Assembly (NCBI RefSeq): GCF_900625025.1
Contig: NZ_LR130574.1
Span: 372,001-436,000, forward strand
Reading direction: 5' to 3'
Origin: Lachnoclostridium sp. Marseille-P6806
GTDB taxonomy: Bacteria > Bacillota > Clostridia > Lachnospirales > Lachnospiraceae
Length of the DNA: 64,000 nucleotides
Both the position numbers and the translations under genes were made by a program. Shown here one piece after another: positions 34,030 to 43,022 of this stretch; position 1 is the stretch's first letter; each line of letters begins with the position of its first letter. The notes beneath the pieces were generated by a model that worked only from the letters and a program-made list of their open reading frames with translations, was not told the origin of the DNA and ran no database searches.

Positions 34030-36078
34030 TCATTCGCTGTCATTTTTCCAGCGCAGGATGATCGCCGCCGTTCCGGGCAGCGTGAACTCTAAAATCCCAT
34101 CCTGCACAGCACATCCCTCTCCCGCGCAGGAAAAGCCTCCGGCCTCCGTGAGCAGCAGGCGCTCCAGCCGGGCATCCGCGGGAATATCCGCATACAGCGC
34201 TTCGATCCGGAGTGTCCGCTCCGTCTCGTTGTTATTCACCAAAATCAGCAGCGTTTCCGACCGGTCAAAGCGGGCGTAGCCGATGACCCCCTGCTCCGCC
34301 GCCATCTGCCGCAGAGCCCCTGTGCGCAGGCACGGGTTTTCTCTCCGTATCCGGATCAGCTCCCGATGAAAGGCAATGAGCGCCTTGTCCTCTCTTCCCC
34401 ACGGGTAGCTGCGGCGGTTGTCGGGATCCGTAAAGCCGCAGAGCCCCGCCTCGTCGCCGTAGTAAATCGTCGGCGCGCCCGGCCACGTCATCTGCAGCAC
34501 GACCGCCTCGCGGAACACTGCCTTGTTCACATTCCGCTCCGCCGCCTCCGAGCCGAGCTCCGCAACGCGTCCCACCGCGTGATTCGTCCGGGTGAGAAAA
34601 CGCGAATGATCGTGGTTCGACAGCTCGTTCATGCTGATATAGATCGGAGGAGCGCACATTTCCCCGTCGTTGAAGTAAGTCATGCGCTTCCAGAAGCTGT
34701 CCGTATCTCCCATGAGCTCCGGCCACCAGCTGTCGCTGTGCTTCTCCATGCCTGTCAGAAACCATGTCACCGGCTCCATGAACGCGTCATAATTCATGAT
34801 CGTGTCCCACTCGCCGCCCTGCAGCCACGGTGAGGAATCCCCGTAATGTTCCGCCAGCACGACCGCCTCCGGATTCGCCTCCCGTACGGCCTCCCGGAAG
34901 CGCCTCCAGAAGCTGTGGTTATACTCCAGGGAGTGTCCGAGATCCGCCGCGACATCGAGGCGCCAGCCGTCGGCACCGTAGGGCGCAGACACCCACTTCC
35001 TCCCGATGGAGAAGATATATTCCTCCAGCTCCGGCGCGTTCTCATAATTGAGCTTCGGCAGCGTATCGTAGCCCCACCAGCTTTCGCAGCGCGTCTGCCC
35101 CGCCTTGTCCTTTCGGAAAGCAAACCAGCTCCGAAACGGAGATTTTTCGTCGGTATACGCGCCCCGCGGTCCGGGGAGCCGCTCATAGATGCCCTCGCGG
35201 TCAAAGCAGCGGTGGAACGAGCCGCAGTGATTGAACACACCGTCGATGATGACCCGGATTCCGCGCCGGTGCGCCTCCTCCACGAGCTGCGCGAACAGCG
35301 CGTCACTGGCCTCCAGATTGGCGGGATCGGTGGTCCTCAGAATATAGCGGGTCGCAAGCCGGTTGTCCGTCTCTCCCTCTGCGAGAAGCTCTCCGCCGTC
35401 CCGCACGATTCTGCCGTAGTGAGGATCGATGTGCTCATAATCCTGACTGTCATACTTGTGATTCGAGGGGGAAACAAACAGGGGATTTAGGTAGATCGCC
35501 TCAATGCCGAGCTCCGCGAGATAATCCAGACGATCCATGACGCCCTGCAGATCGCCGCCGTAAAAATCCCGGATATCGTCCGCCTGCGGAAGACGGTTCC
35601 AGTCCTCCACTCGCCTCGCCTGCGCCCCGACATACTGATACTCCCCGCTCAGCACATCGTTGGACCGGTCCCCGTTGCAGAAGCGGTCCACATAGATCTG
35701 ATACATGACGGCTCCGACGGCCCATTCGGGTGTCCGAAAGCCGGGGATCAGGTTCCACCACGAGGCATCGCAGAGCTTCCTCTCCTCGCCGCGGCGCGTA
35801 AAGAAGATGCTCTCCGCCTCATCCTCCACGCGGAAATGCCACGAGAGTCTTTCCTCTCCTGTCATGACCGCCGCCTCATACCACGCAAAGCTTCCGTTCT
35901 CGCGCCCGCGCACCATGGGATATTCCCCGCGGCCGCGGATCACGAGAAAGCAGCGGCAATCCGCCGCCCTCCATGTGCGCAGCCGGATCGTCACCCGCGT
36001 GCCCGGCATCGGCTGCCACGGCTCCACATAATCCGACGTATAATCACAGAACAGCGCTTTCCGTTCCGTCTCGTTCAT
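34030..36078 (-). CDS. Glycoside hydrolase family 13 (neopullulanase/maltogenic amylase-like)
   Basis: A 682-residue enzyme. It has an N-terminal beta domain (about 1-110) then a GH13 barrel: nucleophile in GWRLDVAAD, acid in VVLAEHYGD, transition-state Asp in NELSNHDHSRF, and the early region III motif VIIDGVFNHCG. The C-terminal beta domain runs from about 600. No signal peptide, so it likely cleaves imported maltodextrin, pullulan or cyclodextrin-type oligosaccharides. Start MNETERKALFCDYTS (36078) has GAGGAG upstream. It is the only gene in this area whose leader carries homopolymer G/C runs and an attenuator-like hairpin. Confidence 0.88.
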   Translation of the reverse strand: MNETERKALFCDYTSDYVEPWQPMPGTRVTIRLRTWRAADCRCFLVIRGRGEYPMVRGRENGSFAWYEAAVMTGEERLSWHFRVEDEAESIFFTRRGEERKLCDASWWNLIPGFRTPEWAVGAVMYQIYVDRFCNGDRSNDVLSGEYQYVGAQARRVEDWNRLPQADDIRDFYGGDLQGVMDRLDYLAELGIEAIYLNPLFVSPSNHKYDSQDYEHIDPHYGRIVRDGGELLAEGETDNRLATRYILRTTDPANLEASDALFAQLVEEAHRRGIRVIIDGVFNHCGSFHRCFDREGIYERLPGPRGAYTDEKSPFRSWFAFRKDKAGQTRCESWWGYDTLPKLNYENAPELEEYIFSIGRKWVSAPYGADGWRLDVAADLGHSLEYNHSFWRRFREAVREANPEAVVLAEHYGDSSPWLQGGEWDTIMNYDAFMEPVTWFLTGMEKHSDSWWPELMGDTDSFWKRMTYFNDGEMCAPPIYISMNELSNHDHSRFLTRTNHAVGRVAELGSEAAERNVNKAVFREAVVLQMTWPGAPTIYYGDEAGLCGFTDPDNRRSYPWGREDKALIAFHRELIRIRRENPCLRTGALRQMAAEQGVIGYARFDRSETLLILVNNNETERTLRIEALYADIPADARLERLLLTEAGGFSCAGEGCAVQDGILEFTLPGTAAIILRWKNDSE

Positions 36079-36124
36079 TCTGCTCCTCAGGCTGCAAATA
36101 CGATGCTGAACAGGTGCTTTTTGC

Positions 36125-36156
36125 AATAAAAAAGACAGTGCTTGGGGGGACTGTCT
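36125..36156 (-). terminator. Terminator or attenuator between ftsH and the GH13 gene
   Basis: AGACAGT / ACTGTCT with a 10-base loop containing C6, followed on the minus strand by TTTTTTATT. It ends the ftsH operon; it also lies inside the leader of any transcript from the C-tract promoter. Confidence 0.75.
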
Positions 36157-36197
36157 CTTTTACAGAAGGTATTCTTCTAATGGGGTATAACAAAAAA

Positions 36198-36225
36198 CTT
36201 ATAATGTATTGGGGGGGGGTTACAA
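36198..36225 (-). promoter_or_regulatory. Promoter candidate with a C9 tract as spacer
   Basis: On the minus strand TTGTAA, then nine C and AATACAT (16-base spacer), then TATAAG. The surrounding 120 bases are AT-rich, unlike the rest of the window, and also contain a G6 (36144-36149) and a C6 (36244-36249) run. It would drive the GH13 gene 120 bases downstream. Confidence 0.5.
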
Positions 36226-36323
36226 TTAGTATAGTAGCATCCGCCCCCCGATCCGGTAAATATCAAGAAGTGACAAAGTTAACAATTATCATTGCCGGTT
36301 TTTGTTGATTTTTCACGATGCAT

Positions 36324-38153
36324 TTACGATTCAAAGAGAGCCTCAAACTCGCTGCCCGTAATCTTCTCTTTCTCAAGGAGGAGCTGCGCCGATTTCTCGA
36401 GCACATCCCGGCGGTTCATGATGATCTCCTTGGCTTTCCGGTAGCAGTCGTCCACAATCGCCCGGACCTCCTTGTCGATCTCTCCCGCCATCAGCTCGGA
36501 ATGCCGGCTGGCGTGCCCCAGATCATAGCCGAGGAACACGTCCTCTTCCTCCTGCTCGTAATTGACCGTTCCCAGATTCCGGGACATTCCGTAGCGCGTC
36601 ACCATCTTGCGCGCCGCGGCCGTCGCCCGCTTGATGTCCGAGGAGGCTCCGGTCGTGATATCGTCGAGCACGAGCTCCTCCGCGATGCGTCCGCCAAGGC
36701 TGACCATGATATCCTGCAGCATCTGCCCTCTTGTCATGAACATCTCATTTTTCTCCGGCAGCGGCATCGTGTAGCCGGCCGCCCCCATGCCGGTCGGAAT
36801 GATCGAGACGGTGTAGACCGGCCCCACATCCGGCAGATCGTGAAACAGAATCGCATGGCCGGACTCATGATAGGCGGTGATGCGCTTTTCCTTGTCGGAG
36901 ATAATGCGGCTGTGCTTTTCCGCGCCGATTCCGATCTTGATGAAAGCCGCCTGAATATCGCTCTGCTGAATATAACCGCGGTCATCGGCCGCCGCCCGGA
37001 TCGCCGCCTCATTCATCAGGTTCTCGAGATCGGCTCCGGAAAAGCCCGCCGTCGTCTGCGCAATCTCCGCGAGCTTCACATCCTCGCCCAGCTTTTTGTT
37101 CCGCACATGGACACGGAGAATTTCCTCTCTCCCCCGGATATCGGGGAGCGCCACGCTGATCTTGCGGTCAAAGCGCCCCGGACGGAGAATCGCGGGATCC
37201 AGAATATCCACGCGGTTCGTAGCCGCCATGACAATGATGCCCTCATTGACGCCGAAGCCGTCCATTTCCACAAGGAGCTGGTTGAGCGTCTGCTCTCTCT
37301 CGTCATGTCCGCCGCCCAGACCGGTGCCCCTGCGCCTTGCCACCGCGTCGATCTCATCGATAAACACGATGCAGGGGGCGTTCTTTTTCGCCTCCTCGAA
37401 CAGATCGCGCACGCGGGAGGCGCCGACACCGACGAACATCTCGACAAAATCCGAACCGGAAATGCTGAAAAACGGCACGCCGGCCTCTCCGGCGACGGCC
37501 TTGGCAAGGAGGGTCTTTCCGGTGCCCGGGGCTCCCTCCAGCAGCACTCCCTTGGGAATGCGGGCCCCGATCTCCACGTATTTCTGCGGATTCTTCAGGA
37601 AGTCGATGATCTCCCCGAGCTCTTCCTTTTCCTCATGAAGCCCCGCCACGTCATCGAGCCGGACCGGATGCGAGCCGTCGGACATTTTGGCGCGGCTCCG
37701 CCCGAAATTCATCATCTTCTGATTCGCCCCGCCGCCCATCTGCTGCGCGTTCATCATGAAGAAAAAGAGCAGACAGACCCCGGCCACCATGAGCACCGGA
37801 ACCACGCTGGTCATAAACCAGCTCTGCTGCGGCACATCCCGCACGATCGCGTCGATCCCGGCCTCCCGGGCCAGCGCCTCCACCTCGGTGATGTCCGTCG
37901 CGTAAAGAGTCTGCGTGCCGCCCTCGCGGAGCAGAACGCGGGCCGCCCCGGTCGGTGTGTCGCGGTTCGGAATGATCACGACCTGACTGACCCGGCCTGC
38001 ACTGAGATCTTCCTCGTAGCTGCCCAGTGTATACGCCGTCGCATCCGGACTGAAATTCTCACGGAACAGCGGCGTCAGAAAGATCATCGCAAACAGGACG
38101 ATCAGGCCGACCCAGAAATATGCATTGAAATTCTTCTGATTTTTCGTTTCCAA
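36324..38153 (-). CDS. ftsH: ATP-dependent zinc metalloprotease FtsH
   Basis: A 609-residue membrane protease. Two transmembrane helices (about 12-29 and 114-134) flank an external domain; Walker A GAPGTGKT (207-214), Walker B VFIDEIDA, the SRH at about 320-330, and the zinc motif HESGH (429-433). It degrades membrane and regulatory proteins. It ends the rqcP-divIC-tilS-hpt-ftsH series, 21 bases after hpt, as in Bacillus. A partial repeat element (GTGAAAAATCA) follows the TAA stop. Confidence 0.96.
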   Translation of the reverse strand: METKNQKNFNAYFWVGLIVLFAMIFLTPLFRENFSPDATAYTLGSYEEDLSAGRVSQVVIIPNRDTPTGAARVLLREGGTQTLYATDITEVEALAREAGIDAIVRDVPQQSWFMTSVVPVLMVAGVCLLFFFMMNAQQMGGGANQKMMNFGRSRAKMSDGSHPVRLDDVAGLHEEKEELGEIIDFLKNPQKYVEIGARIPKGVLLEGAPGTGKTLLAKAVAGEAGVPFFSISGSDFVEMFVGVGASRVRDLFEEAKKNAPCIVFIDEIDAVARRRGTGLGGGHDEREQTLNQLLVEMDGFGVNEGIIVMAATNRVDILDPAILRPGRFDRKISVALPDIRGREEILRVHVRNKKLGEDVKLAEIAQTTAGFSGADLENLMNEAAIRAAADDRGYIQQSDIQAAFIKIGIGAEKHSRIISDKEKRITAYHESGHAILFHDLPDVGPVYTVSIIPTGMGAAGYTMPLPEKNEMFMTRGQMLQDIMVSLGGRIAEELVLDDITTGASSDIKRATAAARKMVTRYGMSRNLGTVNYEQEEEDVFLGYDLGHASRHSELMAGEIDKEVRAIVDDCYRKAKEIIMNRRDVLEKSAQLLLEKEKITGSEFEALFES

Positions 38154-38174
38154 AAATACTCCCTCTCTGCCGCC

Positions 38175-38699
38175 TCAGTCGAGCGTCACAACGCCGATAT
38201 ACGGCAGATTGCGGTAGCGCTGGCCATAGTCCATCCCGTAGCCGACCACAAAGGTGTCCGGGATCGTGAAGCCACTGTAATCCGGCTTGAAATCCACGAC
38301 GCGCCGCTCCGGCTTGTCGAGAAGCGTCGCCACGCGGATCGACGACGCGCCGCGTCCTGCGAGCATCTCCGTGAGATAGCTCAGCGTCCGGCCGGAATCG
38401 ATGATATCCTCCACAATGATCACGTCGCGTCCTTCAATGGAATCGTCCAGATCCTTGTTGATGCGGACGACACCGCTCGACTTCGTCGCGTTTCCGTAGC
38501 TCGATACCGACATGAAATCGACATACACCGGAACCGAGATCCGCTTTGCCAGCTCGCACATGAAAAAGCTCGCGCCCTTGAGGATTCCCACCAGCGTGAT
38601 GCTTTTCCCCATGTAGTCTCTGGAAATCCGTTCTCCCAGCTCACGGATCTTCTGATCGATCTGTTCCTCTGAAATCAGCACATTGATTGTCTCTGACAT
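38175..38699 (-). CDS. hpt: Hypoxanthine phosphoribosyltransferase
   Basis: A 174-residue purine salvage enzyme making IMP and GMP. The PRPP motif is VIIVEDIIDSGRTLSYL; LVGILKGASFFMCEL and the C-terminal VVGYGMDYGQRYRNLPYIG complete the family pattern. It sits between tilS and ftsH, the conserved Firmicutes order. Confidence 0.96.
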   Translation of the reverse strand: MSETINVLISEEQIDQKIRELGERISRDYMGKSITLVGILKGASFFMCELAKRISVPVYVDFMSVSSYGNATKSSGVVRINKDLDDSIEGRDVIIVEDIIDSGRTLSYLTEMLAGRGASSIRVATLLDKPERRVVDFKPDYSGFTIPDTFVVGYGMDYGQRYRNLPYIGVVTLD

Positions 38700-38730
38700 A
38701 CTCTCCTCCGCCGCGGCGTTTTCTGCACCG

Positions 38731-40170
38731 TTATTTTCTGCCGTTTCCGGTCTCTGTATTTTTCAGCGTGATCTCCAGCAGCCGCTCCGTCCGGTCCGCC
38801 ACCCCGAACCGTCCGCTCACGCGGAAGCCGGGCACCCACAGAATTTCATTGCCCGCCGCCGGGAGCACCAGCCTGTCACGGGCAGCCGCCGGTATCTTTT
38901 CATCGATCATAAAGCGGCGGAGCGTCTTCTTCTCTCCGCCCGCCCCGATGGTGATCACATCCCCGGGGCACCTCGTCCGGAAACACAAATCCGTGGCTAT
39001 TCTATCATAATCAAAGTATTTCGTATACCGATCCGCCCGCTCGTCCGCAGTGCTCCGGCGCTGCTCCGGCGGGCACTCCCGGACGGCATAGGCCTCCGGA
39101 GCGCGCGGAAAAGGACGGGAGATTCCATTTCCGTCAATATAGAGTCCGGGAAGATTCTGCTGCGGAGCGTCCTCCCGGAAGAGGAGCAGGCTGCCGTAGC
39201 GCCGCTCCGCGCGGAGTCCTCCGGGGAACCGCATCTGCGCGCTCCCCTCCTGACTGCGGCACAGCGAGAGGAGCTGCTCCACATGCCTGCGCCCGATATT
39301 CTTCTTGCGTCCGGCCGCTCCGCAGAGCGCCCGGTACAGTATCCGACGCTGCAGGAGCAGCGGATATTCCTCCAGCCGACCGATGCAGAGGCCTCCCTCT
39401 GTCCGGCAGAGGGCCTCGGCCCGCCCGGTTTCCCGCTCCAGATAATCCTCCAGCTCCGCCGCCGCGAGCGCAAGCTCCGCGATATGCTCCGCTGCGCCGC
39501 CGTGCACCGACTCCTCAAGCGCCGGCAGGATATGGTGACGGATGCGGTTGCGCGTATACGCATCGCTGTCGTTCGTCTCGTCAAGGCACCAGTCTCTGCC
39601 CTTTTCCGCAAGATAGGCCTCAATCTCCTCCCGGGAGGCCCGGATGAGGGGACGGATGCGGTTCTCCGAGAGCGGCCGGATCCCCGAAAGGCCCGGAAGA
39701 GAACAGCCCCGGCTCAGATGAAAGAGCACCGTCTCCGCACAGTCCTCCCTGTGGTGCGCAAGTGCGATGCGGCAGGGGCGGCGCACCGCGGCGCATTCTG
39801 CATCCCAGTCCTCCGCCGCGCGGCGGAAAGCCTGCTGCCGCAGCTCCCGGCCCGCCTCCTCCAAAGAGAGGCGGTGCTCCCGCGCGTAGACGTCCGCCTG
39901 CATATACTCGACGCGCAGCGCGATCCCCTCCTCCCTGCAGAAAGCCCGGACAAAATCCGCATCCCGTTCCGCCGTCTCCCGGAGACCGTGCTGGACATGA
40001 ACGGCGCGGAGGAGAAAGCCCATATCCTCCGAGAGCTCTTTCAGCACAAGCGCAAGGCACAGGGAGTCCGCACCGCCGGAAAGTCCTATAATCACGCGGT
40101 CGCCCGGCTGCGTCATATGAAATTCCACCATGGTCCGCCCCGTCCGGCGCGCCAGATCAGATGCTCTCAC
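38731..40170 (-). CDS. tilS: tRNA(Ile)-lysidine synthase
   Basis: A 479-residue ATPase that turns C34 of tRNA-Ile(CAU) into lysidine. The PP-loop SGGADS is at 31-36 and the C-terminal TilS domains are present. I start it at GTG 40170 because the preceding ATGGAGGATATC belongs to repeat R7, where GGAGG is the Shine-Dalgarno and the ATG comes before it; starting at the ATG (40182) would add four residues and leave no Shine-Dalgarno. It precedes hpt by 31 bases. Confidence 0.93.
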   Translation of the reverse strand: MRASDLARRTGRTMVEFHMTQPGDRVIIGLSGGADSLCLALVLKELSEDMGFLLRAVHVQHGLRETAERDADFVRAFCREEGIALRVEYMQADVYAREHRLSLEEAGRELRQQAFRRAAEDWDAECAAVRRPCRIALAHHREDCAETVLFHLSRGCSLPGLSGIRPLSENRIRPLIRASREEIEAYLAEKGRDWCLDETNDSDAYTRNRIRHHILPALEESVHGGAAEHIAELALAAAELEDYLERETGRAEALCRTEGGLCIGRLEEYPLLLQRRILYRALCGAAGRKKNIGRRHVEQLLSLCRSQEGSAQMRFPGGLRAERRYGSLLLFREDAPQQNLPGLYIDGNGISRPFPRAPEAYAVRECPPEQRRSTADERADRYTKYFDYDRIATDLCFRTRCPGDVITIGAGGEKKTLRRFMIDEKIPAAARDRLVLPAAGNEILWVPGFRVSGRFGVADRTERLLEITLKNTETGNGRK

Positions 40171-40172
40171 GA

Positions 40173-40241
40173 TATCCTCCATGCCGAAGCGTTTTTTCAG
40201 CGAGGCACGCGCCGTAAAAAACACCCTGCGCCGGCGCATGA
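40173..40241 (-). repeat. Intergenic repeat copy R7 upstream of tilS
   Basis: GCGCAGGGTGTTTTTTACGG, then CGCGTGCCTCGCTGAAAAAA, then CGCTTCGGCATGGAGGATATC. The GCGT/ACGC arms are kept; the inner CCTC/GAGG pairing is lost to an A-run. Confidence 0.75.
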
Positions 40242-40261
40242 CAGCAAAGAACGAAGACAGC

Positions 40262-40567
40262 TCACTCGCCGTCCTCGTTCCTGAAAACCGTCTCGCCCTC
40301 ATAGACAAGACCCAGCTTGTCCCTCGCGACCTCTTCGATATATTTCTTGGTCTTCGTATACTTCTCGTATTCGTCGAGCTCGGCCTGCCGCTGCTCCTCT
40401 GCCGCAAGCTGCTCCTGCGTCGCCAGCTCCAGCTTCTGATCCGCCGCCAGCGTATTCTGCAGCGCGTAGCACCGGAAGCCGATGACGCCGACCACGATCC
40501 CCACTGCGAGCGCAGCGAGAAGAAGTCCTTTATGCCGCTGTCGCTTTCGTCTCCTCTTTCCGCTCAC
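40262..40567 (-). CDS. divIC: Septum formation initiator (DivIC/FtsL-like)
   Basis: A 101-residue bitopic membrane protein: a basic cytoplasmic N-terminus, one transmembrane helix (about 14-33), then an external coiled coil rich in Gln, Glu and Leu, ending in the DivIC-type KKYIEEVARDKLGLVYEGE. It is part of the FtsL-DivIC-DivIB division complex. Start is GTG 40567 with GGGGGAG six bases upstream. The place between rqcP and tilS matches divIC in Bacillus. Confidence 0.87.
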   Translation of the reverse strand: MSGKRRRKRQRHKGLLLAALAVGIVVGVIGFRCYALQNTLAADQKLELATQEQLAAEEQRQAELDEYEKYTKTKKYIEEVARDKLGLVYEGETVFRNEDGE

Positions 40568-40580
40568 CCGACGCTCCCCC

Positions 40581-40820
40581 TCAAAGGTACCGGAACAGAT
40601 CTCCGGCCGCTTCCTTGCGGACGGTTTCCTCCACCGCAAGAATCTCCGCTTTCGTCACGCGGTTTCCGAAGCTGATCTCGAGAATATCCCCGGGCTTCAC
40701 TTCGGCAGACGCGCGCGCGGCTTTTCCGTTCAGCAGAACGCGGCCGTTGTCGCAGGCCTCGTTCGCCACCGTCCGCCGCTTGATCAGGCGGGAAATTTTC
40801 AGATATTTATCCAGTCGCAT
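40581..40820 (-). CDS. rqcP: S4-domain protein RqcP (YabO/Hsp15-like)
   Basis: A 79-residue S4 RNA-binding protein, MRLDKYLKISRLIKRRTVAN. In Bacillus subtilis RqcP binds stalled 50S subunits and works with RqcH to add Ala tails during ribosome rescue. Length, position before divIC, and the motif NGRVLLNGK support the assignment. It lies just past the HU terminator, so it may be expressed by read-through. Confidence 0.9.
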   Translation of the reverse strand: MRLDKYLKISRLIKRRTVANEACDNGRVLLNGKAARASAEVKPGDILEISFGNRVTKAEILAVEETVRKEAAGDLFRYL

Positions 40821-40840
40821 CGCCGTTCTTCATTTCCGGG

Positions 40841-40875
40841 AAAGAAATGGCCCGGAGATTTCTCTCCAGGCCATC
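40841..40875 (-). terminator. Terminator after the HU gene
   Basis: ATGGCC-GGAGA / TCTCC-GGCCAT with a GAAA loop, followed by TTCTTTCCC. It lies between HU and rqcP and probably lets only part of transcription through. Confidence 0.8.
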
Positions 40876-40898
40876 ACACATCAATGACACAACAATAA

Positions 40899-41174
40899 TC
40901 AGTTGATGGCATCCTTAAGAGCCTTGCCGGCCTTGAACTTGGGAGCCTTGGAAGCCTTGATCTTCATGACCTTGCCGGTCTGAGGATTTCTTCCCTCGCG
41001 GGCCGCTCTCTCCGCAACCTCAAAGGTTCCGAAGCCGACGAGCTGAACCTTGCCGTCCTTCGTCCGGAGCTCCTCCGCCACAGTCTCGGTAAATGCCTTG
41101 AGTGCAGCCTCGGCATCTTTCTTGGAAAGTCCGGACTTCTCAGCCATCGCTGCGATCAGTTCTGTCTTGTTCAT
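40899..41174 (-). CDS. hup: DNA-binding protein HU
   Basis: A 91-residue nucleoid protein. [29 protein letters not shown] and REGRNPQTG (the DNA-intercalating arm) are typical. It binds DNA as a dimer without sequence preference. GGAGG precedes the ATG by eight bases. Strong promoter and terminator mark a highly expressed unit. Confidence 0.97.
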   Translation of the reverse strand: MNKTELIAAMAEKSGLSKKDAEAALKAFTETVAEELRTKDGKVQLVGFGTFEVAERAAREGRNPQTGKVMKIKASKAPKFKAGKALKDAIN

Positions 41175-41233
41175 TTGTAACGATCCTCCTAAAGGTCTCT
41201 TTAATTGCCCGTTTTCACAGGTGACATACCATA

Positions 41234-41262
41234 TTTATAGTCGCTCCGTAAGCGTTTGTCAA
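41234..41262 (-). promoter_or_regulatory. HU promoter
   Basis: TTGACA and TATAAA with a 17-base spacer on the minus strand; the best -35 match in the window. Confidence 0.88.
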
Positions 41263-41338
41263 CAAAAATCCCCATTTTGCGCCGTTTGCCGGATATTTTA
41301 CAGCTGCCGCGGCCGGTGATCGTTCCTTCGTGGAAAAT

Positions 41339-41497
41339 TTACTCCGCCTGAGAGAAAGAATCTCTCCCTACTCCGCAGATCGGGCACACAAAATCGTCGT
41401 CCAGATCGTCGAATTTGGTCCCTGCCGCGATTCCCTGATCCGGAGCTCCCTCCGCCTCATCATAGACCCATCCGCAGATATCACACACATACTTCAT
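41339..41497 (-). CDS. Rubredoxin
   Basis: A 52-residue iron protein: CDICG (5-9) and CPICG give the four Cys ligands, with YVCDICGWVYDEAEG and DDFVCPICG as family signatures. It carries electrons, probably to FprA or peroxide reductases in anaerobes. Start MKYVCDICGW (41497) follows AAGGA. The upstream in-frame extension is not supported. Confidence 0.95.
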   Translation of the reverse strand: MKYVCDICGWVYDEAEGAPDQGIAAGTKFDDLDDDFVCPICGVGRDSFSQAE

Positions 41498-41642
41498 TTC
41501 CTTATCCTCCTCCATGCAGGTTGCCGTCCGCGCCCCCGCGCAGACAGATTTATGGCGCTCCGCGCCGTGAATCAATGAGTATCAGCCGCGCCCGAACGGA
41601 GCCACAGGGCTCCGGCAGCGCCGAAACGCGCCGGCCGCGCTG

Positions 41643-41660
41643 AAAGGTCATTGCACCTTT
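41643..41660. terminator. Possible terminator between cca and rubredoxin genes
   Basis: AAAGGT-N6-ACCTTT followed on the plus strand by CTTAATC; only a weak T-run on either strand. The remaining 190-bp gap shows no gene and no convincing promoter. Confidence 0.35.
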
Positions 41661-41690
41661 CTTAATCATATCGCGATCATGTCCCGGATG

Positions 41691-43022
41691 CTAGCCGAGA
41701 TATTGCTTCAAAAGATATTCTCTCGTATTGTGATTCGGGTACTGGAGAACATCCTCGAGCATCCGCCGCAGAAGCACGCCCATTTCCCTGCCGGGCTGCA
41801 CCCCCGCCGCGATCAGATCCTCCCCGCTCACCGCGAGATCCCGGAGAGTCAGGCAGTCCTTTTCCTCCAGAATCCGCCGGTATATGTTCTTCCATGCGTC
41901 GATTTTCTTCCGCTTTTCCTCCAGACGGTACTCGCTCTGCGCCGCGCCGTCCGCGAGCTTCACCTCAAAGAGCAGCGGGAAGAGCTCCTCCCCGATGACC
42001 GCCATGCTTTTGCGGATGGAATAGGGCGTCTCTCCCATATTGATGTCATGGTAGCGGACGAGCGTCTCGACCCGGTGCAGCGTGTCGTTGTCGAACTTAA
42101 GGCGTCTCATGATGTCCACGGCCATCTTCGCGCCGGCCGGCGCATGTCCGTGAAAATGGTCGATCCCCTGCGCGTCCGTAAAGTGGCAGGCAGGTTTCCC
42201 GATATCATGAAACAGCATCGTATACCGGAGCACCCGGTCCGCCCGGACCGCCTCCACCGAATGGAGGATATGCTCCCCTACATTATAGCGGTGGTGCGGA
42301 TTGTTCTGGGAGGTTTCCATGCAGGCGTCAAATTCCGGCAGGATCACCCGTGTGATTCCCGTCTCATACAGCGTCCGAAGTTCCCCCGGATGATCCGACA
42401 GGAGGAGCTTTGTCAGCTCCGTACAGATGCGCTCGGCGCTGATCCTTTCGAGTGTGGGCGAGAGCTTCGCGACAGCTCGGCGTGTGTTCTCCTCAATTGT
42501 ATAGCCGAGCTGGGCGGAAAAGCGGACGGCCCGCATGATGCGGAGCGCGTCCTCGCGGAAGCGCTGCCCGGGATCCCCTACGGCGCGGATGCTCCGGCGC
42601 CCGATATCCCCCAGCCCGTCGAAATAATCGATGAGCCCCTCCTCCGAATTATACGCCATCGCATTGATGGTAAAGTCCCGGCGGAGAAGATCCTCCCGGA
42701 GGCTCGCCGTAAAGGTCACCTCGCGGGGATGCCTGCTGTCCTCATAGACGCCGTCGATGCGGTAGGTCGTGACCTCGTAGCCGTCGTCCCCCATAAGAAC
42801 CGTGACCGTGCCATGCTTTATTCCGGTGTCCGCGGTGCGGCGGAACAGCGCCTTGACCTCGCAGGGCGTCGCCGAGGTCGTGATATCCCAGTCGTCCGGC
42901 TCTCTGCCCAGTATGCTGTCGCGCACGCAGCCGCCAACCGCATAGGCCTCGTGGCCGTGCTCCCTGAGAGTTCTCAATATGGTATTGACTTTATCAGGAA
43001 GCGCTATCACAAAAGAGCTCAA
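41691..43022 (-). CDS. cca: CCA-adding tRNA nucleotidyltransferase with HD domain
   Basis: A 443-residue class II nucleotidyltransferase. GGCVRDSILGREPDDWDITT is the catalytic motif, RRDFTINAMAY and RFREDALRIMRAVRFSAQLG are the neck motifs, and LFHDIGKP opens an HD phosphohydrolase domain in the C-terminal half. It builds or repairs the 3' CCA of tRNAs. The best start is a TTG at 43022 overlapping the ackA stop (TTGA); no ATG is available before the conserved core, and the Shine-Dalgarno is weak. Confidence 0.92.
   Translation of the reverse strand: MSSFVIALPDKVNTILRTLREHGHEAYAVGGCVRDSILGREPDDWDITTSATPCEVKALFRRTADTGIKHGTVTVLMGDDGYEVTTYRIDGVYEDSRHPREVTFTASLREDLLRRDFTINAMAYNSEEGLIDYFDGLGDIGRRSIRAVGDPGQRFREDALRIMRAVRFSAQLGYTIEENTRRAVAKLSPTLERISAERICTELTKLLLSDHPGELRTLYETGITRVILPEFDACMETSQNNPHHRYNVGEHILHSVEAVRADRVLRYTMLFHDIGKPACHFTDAQGIDHFHGHAPAGAKMAVDIMRRLKFDNDTLHRVETLVRYHDINMGETPYSIRKSMAVIGEELFPLLFEVKLADGAAQSEYRLEEKRKKIDAWKNIYRRILEEKDCLTLRDLAVSGEDLIAAGVQPGREMGVLLRRMLEDVLQYPNHNTREYLLKQYLG

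Noticed and set aside
36318-38672. Long plus-strand reading frame (about 784 codons) opposite ftsH and hpt
   Set aside because: Antisense shadow; low-complexity His/Arg/Asp composition and no promoter on that strand.
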